This document shows, piece after piece, positions 1 through 5,634 of a DNA stretch of 8,933 nt. The DNA is from JAEUOS01 sp040382235 (GTDB taxonomy: Bacteria > Pseudomonadota > Gammaproteobacteria > Burkholderiales > JAEUOS01). The stretch spans positions 1-8,933 of the forward strand of contig JBEIFV010000222.1 of the NCBI GenBank assembly GCA_040382235.1, read 5' to 3'. Under the pieces are notes generated by a model, which made no database searches, was not told where the DNA came from, and worked only from the letters and a program-made list of their open reading frames with translations. How positions within the stretch are numbered: position 1 is the first letter of the stretch; each line of letters starts with the position of its first letter. The translations under genes and the position numbers were made by a program.

Positions 1-739
1 CCGCGTTGAAGCGTCCCGAGGGCACATGCTGGTCCGAAAATAGTCCACCTGCCTTGCGCAACCAAACCAGGTCCTGGATCTTCGGCCAGTTGTCGCGCAA
101 AAAGGTGAAGAACAACACGATGACTGCCAGCGAAAACACCGGGCCTACGAAATTGTGCAAGTTCTTGCACAGCATGGTGAGCCAGGCAAACAAGGTATGG
201 CCGATGATGGGCAGCAAAACTATCTTGCCGAACAGCATCACCAGACCACTGATCGCCAGGATCGAGAAGGTGATGGCGACGGTCCAATGCATGCTGCGCT
301 CGAAGGCATTGAAACGTTGCATGCGGCGCCCGGTGGGCGGCTCTTTCAGGCGCATGGTGCCGCGCCACATGAAAAACAGCGCGCATGCGCCAAGAGCACC
401 CGCCAACAACAGGCCGCCCAAGGGAATCAACTGATTATTGCGTTGCTGGCGCCAGGTCTCGCCGCCCGATTGCATCAGCACACCGGTCTCGACGCCACGG
501 GTCGAGGTGAAATGCTCTTTCTCGGAACGTACATCGCGCCACACCGGCGCGTTGTTGCCCGGTTGCTGTTGCTGACGTTGTGCCTGCTCCGCCGCGTTCG
601 GATTGAGTACCGAATCGAAGGTCTGCGCACCCTTTTGCGGCTGGGCTTGCGCCCAGCCCGCACCTGCAGCGAACGTCATGCAAAGCAGCACCATCCACAG
701 CGCCATGCGCGACGCGACGCGCGAAGTCAAATCATTCAT
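1..739 (-). CDS. fdhC: Formate dehydrogenase gamma subunit, cytochrome b556 (3' part outside window)
   Basis: Only the first 246 codons are present; the open frame runs off the window at base 1. The subunit anchors the complex in the inner membrane and passes electrons through b hemes to quinone. The N-terminus looks like a cleavable signal peptide (MNDLTSRVASRMALWMVLLC, then an AQA site near 30-32). It is followed by a Gln-rich periplasmic segment of about 70 residues, including TRGVETGVLMQSGGETWRQQ. A first membrane helix lies at about 104-125. The FdnI-like core follows: FERSMHW with H151 aligned to the E. coli heme ligand His18, helix AITFSILAISGLVMLFG, and KNLHNFVGP with H195 aligned to His57. 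It then has the family block GRFNA at the window edge. The start ATG at 739 has a strong AGGGAGGAG at 754-746. Confidence 0.95.
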   Translation of the reverse strand, partial: MNDLTSRVASRMALWMVLLCMTFAAGAGWAQAQPQKGAQTFDSVLNPNAAEQAQRQQQQPGNNAPVWRDVRSEKEHFTSTRGVETGVLMQSGGETWRQQRNNQLIPLGGLLLAGALGACALFFMWRGTMRLKEPPTGRRMQRFNAFERSMHWTVAITFSILAISGLVMLFGKIVLLPIIGHTLFAWLTMLCKNLHNFVGPVFSLAVIVLFFTFLRDNWPKIQDLVWLRKAGGLFSDQHVPSGRFNA

Positions 740-755
740 GCCGTGCTCCTCCCTG

Positions 756-1022
756 CTACTCGGCTTTGGCGTACTCGTTCTGATCCTGCTGGCGGCGCTT
801 GATGGCCGCCTCCCAGGCTGTCTTGTCGCCGGCAGTCCATTGCGCGCCCTGTGAGTAAGCTCCGGGACCCGCCTCGTAGGGGCGCGTATCGGGCTTGCCC
901 TGATACTTGCCTTGCTTGTAGGTGGTCGACTGGCCCAATTGCGACTGTTCGCCACACCCTGCAAGGGCACCTGCCAGCAGCACGCCCAAGGACCCAGCCA
1001 AAACCCGCTTGAAAACTCGCAT
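756..1022 (-). CDS. Small lipoprotein encoded between formate dehydrogenase beta and gamma subunits
   Basis: 88-residue predicted lipoprotein. The N-terminus is MRVFKRVLAGSLGVLLAGAL followed by AGC, giving a lipobox LAGC with the acylated cysteine at residue 23. The 66-residue mature part is soluble, with YKQGKYQGKPDTRPYEAGPG, then W-TAGDKTAWEAAIKRRQQDQNEYAKAE. Residue 2 of the mature protein is Gly, not Asp, so the standard +2 rule does not indicate inner-membrane retention. The frame is open back to 1112, but that part overlaps the beta-subunit gene; the ATG at 1022 gives a proper lipoprotein signal and has AAAGGGA just upstream. It is embedded in the operon (11 bp after the beta gene, 16 bp before fdhC), so it is very likely a component or assembly partner of the complex. 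I know no defined function for it. Confidence 0.85.
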   Translation of the reverse strand: MRVFKRVLAGSLGVLLAGALAGCGEQSQLGQSTTYKQGKYQGKPDTRPYEAGPGAYSQGAQWTAGDKTAWEAAIKRRQQDQNEYAKAE

Positions 1023-1033
1023 GCGGTCCCTTT

Positions 1034-1666
1034 CTAGGATTTGGCCGGGGCTGCCGGCGCCGGCGCCTGACCGCCGCTCTTGGGTGCGCCGTAAGCCGAA
1101 CTCCAGCCCCACACCTCGGAACCACGGCCGCGCTTCAACACGCGATTGCGGTAGATGTCGGCAACCACGTCGCCGTCACCGCCCAGAAGCGCCTTGGTCG
1201 AGCACATCTCGGCACATGCCGGCAGCTTGCCTTCGGCCAGACGGTTGCGCCCGTATTTTTTCCATTCGTCATCCGAATGGTCCTTCTCCGGACCGCCTGC
1301 ACAGAAGGTGCACTTGTCCATCTTGCCGCGCAGGCCGAAAGCACCCGCCTGCGGAAACTGCGGCGCGCCGAAAGGACAGGCATAAAAGCAGTAACCGCAA
1401 CCGATACACAAGTCCTTGTCATGCAGAACCACGCCTTCGTCGGTCTTGTAGAAGCAGTCGACCGGGCACACCGCCATGCAGGGTGCGTCGGAGCAATGCA
1501 TGCAGGCCACCGAGATCGATTTCTCGCCCGGTACACCGTCGTTGATGGTGACCACGCGGCGCCGATTCACCCCCCACGGCACTTCATGCTCCTGCTTGCA
1601 GGCAGTCACGCAGCCGTTGCACTCGATGCAGCGCTCGGCATCGCACAAAAATTTCATTCTAGCCAT
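1034..1666 (-). CDS. fdh3B: Formate dehydrogenase beta subunit (FDH3 type), four [4Fe-4S] clusters
   Basis: 210-residue electron-transfer subunit that wires FdhA to the cytochrome b. Four cluster sites are visible: C13/C16/C19/C23; C55/C58/C63/C67; C87/C90/C93/C97; and C119/C122/C151/C155. These cysteines would be shared between paired clusters as in other DmsB/FdnH-like proteins. E. coli FdnH is about 294 residues and ends in a transmembrane anchor. This protein stops in a Pro/Ala-rich tail (GGQAPAPAAPAKS) and has no hydrophobic helix, matching the shorter FDH3 beta type. It has no signal of its own, so it should be exported by hitch-hiking with FdhA. The start ATG at 1666 has CAGGAG 8 nt upstream; Met4 is a less likely alternative. 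It lies 15 bp after fdhA and 11 bp before the lipoprotein gene. Confidence 0.95.
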   Translation of the reverse strand: MARMKFLCDAERCIECNGCVTACKQEHEVPWGVNRRRVVTINDGVPGEKSISVACMHCSDAPCMAVCPVDCFYKTDEGVVLHDKDLCIGCGYCFYACPFGAPQFPQAGAFGLRGKMDKCTFCAGGPEKDHSDDEWKKYGRNRLAEGKLPACAEMCSTKALLGGDGDVVADIYRNRVLKRGRGSEVWGWSSAYGAPKSGGQAPAPAAPAKS

Positions 1667-1681
1667 GTCGATGTCTCCTGG

Positions 1682-4642
1682 TCAGACCACTTTTTCGACG
1701 TTGCAAATCGTCGTCTTGGTTTCCTGCATCATGGTCACACGATCGTAACCATAGGTAGTGGCCGTATTGACCGCCTCGCCGCGCACGATGGGTTCGGCGC
1801 CGGCGGGATAAAACGCTTTCATGTCCTTGCCCTGCCACCAGCCGGAAAAATGGAAAGGAATGAAGCAGGTCAGCGCATCGACCCGCTCGGTCACCATCGC
1901 CTTTACCTTGATTTGCGCGCCCGTGGGTGACTTGACCCATACCATGTCGCCGTTGCGGATGTTGCGATCGTTGGCGGCCTTGGGATTGATCTCGACGAAG
2001 TTCTCCTGCTGCAACTCGGCAAGCCACGGATTGGAGCGAGTTTCCTCGCCACCACCCTCGTACTCGACTAAGCGCCCCGAGGTCAGGACCAGCGGAAACT
2101 TCTCGTGAGCCTTGTCCGCAATAGCTTTCTGCTGCACCGACTTGAACAGCGTCGGCACCCGCCAGAAGGTCTTGACGTCGTCATGAGTCGGATACTTGGC
2201 CACCATGTCGGGCCGCGTCGAGTACAGGGCCTCGCGGTGTTGCGGCACCCCATCAGGGAAGTTCCACACCACCGCACGGGCCTTGGCGTTGCCAAACGGG
2301 TGGCAGCCATGGTTTTTCATGAACACGCGCATCATGCCGCCGGAAAGATCGGTCTTCCAGTTCTTGCCCTCGGCTTCCTTGGCTTCGACTTCGGTCAACT
2401 CGCTCCACCAGCCCAATTTCTTGAGCAGCACGTGATCAAGCTCTGGGTAGCCGGTGGTGATGTCCGCGCCCTTCGAATGCGAACCGTCTTCCGCAAGCAA
2501 AGACACGCCGTCGCGCTCGACACCAAAATTCGCGCGGAAATTGCCGCCGCCGTCCATCACATGCTTGGAGGTGTCATACAGGTTGGGCGAACCCGGATGC
2601 TTCATCTCCGGTGTGCCGTAGCACGGCCATGGCAGGCCGAAATACTCGCCGTCGCATGGTCCGCCCTTGGCACGCAGGGTCTTGACATCGAAGGTGTGCA
2701 TGTTCTTCATGTGCAGCTTGAGGCGCTCGGGCGACTGCCCGGTGTAGCCGATGGTGAAGCAGCCGCGATTGATTTCGCGCAGCACGTCTTCGACCACCGG
2801 TTCCTCGAACTTGCCGTTGGCCGTCTTGACCACCGCGATGTTCTGCTTGCCATCACGCTTGCCGACGAACTGGTCGGCGAAGCCCAGGCGCTTGGCGAAT
2901 TCATACATGATGGCGTGGTCGGTCTGCGAATCGAACAGCGGATCGATCACTTTCTCACGCCACTGGATCGAGCGGTTCGAAGCTGTTGCCGAACCGGCGC
3001 ATTCCATTTGCGTCGCCGCCGGCAACAGATACACCACCTGCTTCGGATTGCGCGATTCCGACGGCATCGCGATCATCGCCGCGGTGGCGCTCGGATAGGG
3101 GTCGATGACCACCATCATGTCGAGCTTGTCCATGGCCTTTTTCATGTCGAGGCCGCGGGTCTGCGAGTTCGGGGCATGGCCCCAGTAGATCATCGCCTTG
3201 AGCGCTTTTTCCTGGTCCAGCTTGTCGCCGGATTCAAGCACCGCGTCGACCCAGCGCGAAACGGTGGTGCCGGACTTCTCCATCATCGCCTGCGAGGCGT
3301 ACTGCGCCTTGATCCAGTCGTAATCGACGTTCCACACCCGCGCCCAGTGCTTCCAGGAGCCGGTGGCCAGGCCGTAGTAGCCCGGCAGCGAATCCGGATT
3401 GGGGCCGACGTCGGTGGCGCCCTGCACGTTGTCATGACCGCGGAAAATGTTGGCGCCGCCGCCGGTCACGCCGATATTGCCCAGCGCCAGTTGCAGGATG
3501 CAGGAGGCACGCACAATCGCGTTGCCGATGGTGTGCTGGGTCTGCCCCATGCACCAGACGATGGTCGAAGGCTTGCTCTTGGCAAACATCTCCGCCACCT
3601 TGTACAACTGCTCGGGGCTGACGCCGGTAGCTTCCTCGACCGCTTTCGGCTCCCACTTGGCCAGCACCTCTTCGCGCACTTTCTCCATGCCGTAGACGCG
3701 ATCGTTGATGTATTTCTTGTCTTCCCAGCCGTTCTTGAAAATGATGTGCAGCATGCCGAACAGGAACGGGATGTCGGTGCCTGAACGGATGCGCACAAAC
3801 TCATCGGCCTTGGCCGCGGTGCGCGTGAAGCGCGGATCGACCACGATCATCTTGGCGCCGATTTCGCGCGCATGCAGCGAGTGCAGCATCGATACCGGAT
3901 GCGCCTCTGCGGCGTTGGACCCGATGTACAGCATGCATTTGGTGTTCTGCATGTCGTTGTACGAATTGGTCATCGCCCCGTAGCCCCAGGTGTTGGCAAC
4001 GCCGGCGACGGTGGTCGAATGGCAGATGCGCGCCTGATGGTCGGTGTTGTTGGTGCCGAACAGCGAAACCCACTTGCGCAGCAGATAGGCCTGCTCGTTG
4101 TTGTGCTTGGAGGAACCGACAACGAACACCGAGTCGGCCGTATCTTCCTTCTTGATCGCCTTGAGCTTGTCGGCAATTTCGTTGAATGCCGTATCCCAGG
4201 TGATGGGCAGATACTTGCCGGTCTTGGTGTCGAGTTTCATCGGCTGCTTGAGCCGGTGCGAGTGCTCGGTCATGCCGTGCTCGCGAATCGCCGCGCCCTT
4301 GGCGCAATGCGCCCCCAGGTTGATGGGGGAATCAAACACCGGTTCATGGCGGATCCACACGCCATTCTTGACCACCGCATCGATCGCACAACCCACCGAG
4401 CAGTGCGTACAAACGGTCCGCTTGACTTCGATCTTGTCGGCGCTCTTGGCGGCCTGCGCCTGCGCCTCGCCGATCATCGAAAAGCCCAGTTGCGGCAGCA
4501 CCGCACCGGCGCCCAGGCCCAGGCCCGAGCGCTTGAGAAATGCACGACGATTGAGGGTCGGCATGGCAGGCGCCGAACCGAAGGAACGCGACAACATGCC
4601 GTGCGAAACCCTTTCGCCGGCGGATTTGCGAGTCAGCAACAT
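1682..4642 (-). CDS. fdhA: Formate dehydrogenase alpha (catalytic, molybdopterin) subunit, Cys-type, TAT-exported
   Basis: 986-residue catalytic subunit oxidising formate to CO2, exported folded to the periplasmic face. The twin-arginine signal is NRRAFLKRSGLG (residues 31-42), followed by a hydrophobic stretch and an AQAQA region near 60-64. The N-terminal [4Fe-4S] site is C78-X2-C81-X3-C85-X27-C113. The active-site pair is C207-H208 in HQARICHSTTVAG; E. coli FdnG has selenocysteine here, so this is a selenium-independent enzyme. The molybdopterin-domain blocks GGGANIFRGHDNVQGATD and WCMGQTQHTIGNA are present. The length is close to FdnG/FdoG (about 1,015), and the frame is intact. The start at 4642 has GGGAG 7 nt upstream, and MLLTRKS is the N-terminus I associate with this family. 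It is followed 15 bp later by the beta subunit. Whether molybdenum or tungsten is used cannot be told from sequence. Confidence 0.97.
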   Translation of the reverse strand: MLLTRKSAGERVSHGMLSRSFGSAPAMPTLNRRAFLKRSGLGLGAGAVLPQLGFSMIGEAQAQAAKSADKIEVKRTVCTHCSVGCAIDAVVKNGVWIRHEPVFDSPINLGAHCAKGAAIREHGMTEHSHRLKQPMKLDTKTGKYLPITWDTAFNEIADKLKAIKKEDTADSVFVVGSSKHNNEQAYLLRKWVSLFGTNNTDHQARICHSTTVAGVANTWGYGAMTNSYNDMQNTKCMLYIGSNAAEAHPVSMLHSLHAREIGAKMIVVDPRFTRTAAKADEFVRIRSGTDIPFLFGMLHIIFKNGWEDKKYINDRVYGMEKVREEVLAKWEPKAVEEATGVSPEQLYKVAEMFAKSKPSTIVWCMGQTQHTIGNAIVRASCILQLALGNIGVTGGGANIFRGHDNVQGATDVGPNPDSLPGYYGLATGSWKHWARVWNVDYDWIKAQYASQAMMEKSGTTVSRWVDAVLESGDKLDQEKALKAMIYWGHAPNSQTRGLDMKKAMDKLDMMVVIDPYPSATAAMIAMPSESRNPKQVVYLLPAATQMECAGSATASNRSIQWREKVIDPLFDSQTDHAIMYEFAKRLGFADQFVGKRDGKQNIAVVKTANGKFEEPVVEDVLREINRGCFTIGYTGQSPERLKLHMKNMHTFDVKTLRAKGGPCDGEYFGLPWPCYGTPEMKHPGSPNLYDTSKHVMDGGGNFRANFGVERDGVSLLAEDGSHSKGADITTGYPELDHVLLKKLGWWSELTEVEAKEAEGKNWKTDLSGGMMRVFMKNHGCHPFGNAKARAVVWNFPDGVPQHREALYSTRPDMVAKYPTHDDVKTFWRVPTLFKSVQQKAIADKAHEKFPLVLTSGRLVEYEGGGEETRSNPWLAELQQENFVEINPKAANDRNIRNGDMVWVKSPTGAQIKVKAMVTERVDALTCFIPFHFSGWWQGKDMKAFYPAGAEPIVRGEAVNTATTYGYDRVTMMQETKTTICNVEKVV

Positions 4643-4656
4643 GGCGTGGCTCCCGG

Positions 4657-4854
4657 TCAGACCGCAGTGGTGCGGTAGTAGTTGCGAACGTGCTCGGTCA
4701 GCTGATAGCCACTACCGGCATCGGATTTGCCTTTGCCGCCGGCAGGCCTTACGGCCGCGGGAGGTTTCACAACCACAATTGCGGCGGCGGCAACCGAGGC
4801 CGCTCCTGCGCCAAACAGAAACTGCCGACGACGGCCAATTGAACTGTCTTTCAT
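4657..4854 (-). CDS. TAT-signal miniprotein of the formate dehydrogenase region (TIGR02811-like)
   Basis: 65-residue protein made of a twin-arginine signal (GRRRQFLFGAGAAS, RR at 9-10), a hydrophobic segment at about 12-29, a Pro/Gly/Lys linker and the short C-terminal tail GYQLTEHVRNYYRTTAV. It matches what I know of the 'formate dehydrogenase region TAT target' family, short proteins encoded just before FdhA; their function is not established. There is no obvious AxA cleavage site after the hydrophobic stretch, so it may stay membrane-anchored with the tail in the periplasm. The start ATG at 4854 has GGGGAG 7 nt upstream. The stop lies 14 bp before fdhA, so it is the first gene of the structural operon. 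A role as a small subunit or export/assembly aid for FdhA is inference. Confidence 0.88.
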   Translation of the reverse strand: MKDSSIGRRRQFLFGAGAASVAAAAIVVVKPPAAVRPAGGKGKSDAGSGYQLTEHVRNYYRTTAV

Positions 4855-4933
4855 CTTATGTCTCCCCGGTATCGCACCGAATTTCAGGAATCAACGACAA
4901 AACCACTGCAACTTCCGAAACCTTGTTTCGCGT

Positions 4934-4947
4934 CTTGCGTTCGCAAG
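4934..4947. promoter_or_regulatory. 14-bp near-perfect palindrome
   Basis: CTTGCGTTCGCAAG consists of 6-bp perfect inverted arms around a TT centre. It overlaps the first tandem-repeat copy by 5 bp (GCAAG), so the CTTGC/GCAAG half-site occurs three times within about 36 bp (4934-4969). It could be an operator or a short RNA hairpin in the leader. Confidence 0.4.
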
Positions 4948-4986
4948 CGATTTCACAATCCTATGCAAGCGATTTCATAATCCGAT
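4943..4986. repeat. Two-copy 22-bp tandem direct repeat
   Basis: Copies at 4943-4964 and 4965-4986 share 20 of 22 bases, differing at 4956/4978 and 4962/4984. The common core is GCAAGCGATTTCA. The 22-bp period is about two helical turns, which would put two identical half-sites on the same face of DNA. The unit overlaps the TATAAT at one end and a palindrome at the other. It is either a regulator-binding pair or a small local duplication. Confidence 0.7.
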
Positions 4987-4990
4987 TATA
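4985..4990 (-). promoter_or_regulatory. Putative -10 element for the fdh structural operon
   Basis: Perfect TATAAT (context ACATATAATCGG) on the minus strand in the gap before the TAT miniprotein. A TTGTCA hexamer at 5007-5002 is only 11 bp away, too close for a normal -35, so recognition may depend on an activator at the adjacent dyad. If it is used, transcription would start near 4978, giving a 5' leader of roughly 120 nt that contains the tandem repeat. Confidence 0.4.
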
Positions 4991-5006
4991 TGTCGATAAA
5001 TTGACA
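4991..5006. promoter_or_regulatory. Dyad-symmetric operator-like site
   Basis: The 16-bp sequence TGTCGATAAATTGACA has pattern TGTCnATnnATnGACA: 12 of 16 positions obey two-fold symmetry. It directly abuts a TATAAT hexamer read on the minus strand, so a bound regulator would overlap the -35 region. The regulator is unknown. It does not match the FNR (TTGAT-N4-ATCAA) or CRP consensus well. Confidence 0.4.
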
Positions 5007-5013
5007 ATTCGCA

Positions 5014-5634
5014 TCAATTTTCGAGCTTGAATCCTTCGGCCTCGATGTCAAGGAATGCCTTCAGCATCGATGCTGCGGTGCGGTAAAAATACAGAGTGCG
5101 CTGCGCATCTACCGTTCGGCAGAACTTTTCAAACCATGGTCCGAGATAGCGTTCAAAAAATTCACGTTGTGACGCCATCCCTTCAACATCGTTGCCGCGG
5201 CGCACCAAATGGCACATCACCTCGAGCAATGCCGCCAAATGATCCTCGGGCTGGCTCACGCCCACCTGACGCGCCAGCCCCAGGAGCGGCAGGCGATCGC
5301 GCAATTCCACTACCGTCATTTCCTTCCACTGGTCCGACAGGTAGTGCGACGCATAGATGGATACCGGGGCACGGCCGGTTCCAACGAAAGTCTCGGCATG
5401 CTCCAGTGACGCCGCTGCGGCATCACCCTCGCGTGCCGCCGCCTGCAAGTCGGCCCAGGCAATGGCAAGCGCGCTGTCAGCACCGAAATCCGCCTGCGCG
5501 GCCGCAATTGCGGCCAACACCGCGACATCCGGGCCGGTCGCGAACAGGCGCGCCAGCACGCCATACAAATCGGCCCGCGCCGCCTCTTCAGGCGGCAGGG
5601 TCGGGACAAAGTTCAAAGACTGCGGTTGGCTCAT
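5014..5634 (-). CDS. TorD/DmsD-family molybdoenzyme chaperone
   Basis: 206-residue, helix-rich cytoplasmic protein of the TorD superfamily, whose members bind the TAT signal or apo-form of a molybdoenzyme and hold it until the cofactor is inserted and it is ready for export. Supporting features are the family-type block ETFVGTGRAPVSIYASHYL (residues 81-99), the signature-like QPEDH at 128-132 in the position of the E-P-x-D-H motif, and FFERYLGPWFEKF (159-171). The length is normal for the family. The start is the ATG at 5634, which shares ATGA with the stop of the ferredoxin gene, so the two are translationally coupled. The open frame continues to 6033 but overlaps the ferredoxin and is not real coding. 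The likely client is FdhA, encoded two genes downstream; the neighbouring TAT miniprotein is another possible partner. Confidence 0.9.
   Translation of the reverse strand: MSQPQSLNFVPTLPPEEAARADLYGVLARLFATGPDVAVLAAIAAAQADFGADSALAIAWADLQAAAREGDAAAASLEHAETFVGTGRAPVSIYASHYLSDQWKEMTVVELRDRLPLLGLARQVGVSQPEDHLAALLEVMCHLVRRGNDVEGMASQREFFERYLGPWFEKFCRTVDAQRTLYFYRTAASMLKAFLDIEAEGFKLEN

Larger units (their letters stand above)
4855..5013 (-). promoter_or_regulatory. 159-bp regulatory intergenic region upstream of the fdh structural genes
   Basis: AT-richer non-coding stretch between the TorD stop and the TAT miniprotein start. In reading order it holds a near-symmetric dyad (5006-4991), a TATAAT (4990-4985), two 22-bp tandem copies (4986-4943), a 14-bp palindrome (4947-4934), a weak hairpin with a bulge and a 22-nt loop (TTTCGGAA 4920-4913 with TTCCTGAAA 4890-4882), and a GGGGAGA ribosome-binding site (4867-4861). 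It is the natural place for control of the structural operon. I see no T-tract terminator. Confidence 0.6.

Noticed and set aside
155..802. 215-codon plus-strand open frame opposite fdhC
   Set aside because: It is the exact codon-register complement of fdhC, whose cytochrome b features are clear.
1023..1112. N-terminal extension of the lipoprotein frame
   Set aside because: It would place 30 polar residues before the signal peptide and overlap the beta-subunit gene; the lipobox needs the start at 1022.
2105..3784. 559-codon open frame on the plus strand opposite fdhA
   Set aside because: It is antisense to the well-supported FdhA. It arises from GC-rich codon bias; the translation is His/Arg/Val-rich with no recognisable domain.
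3872..4678. 268-codon plus-strand open frame opposite the 5' part of fdhA
   Set aside because: Antisense shadow of the FdhA N-terminal coding sequence with no recognisable motif.
5007..5025. FNR-box-like TTGAT-N4 on the minus strand at the end of torD
   Set aside because: The left half-site matches TTGAT but the right half reads ATTGT instead of ATCAA, which is too weak to call.
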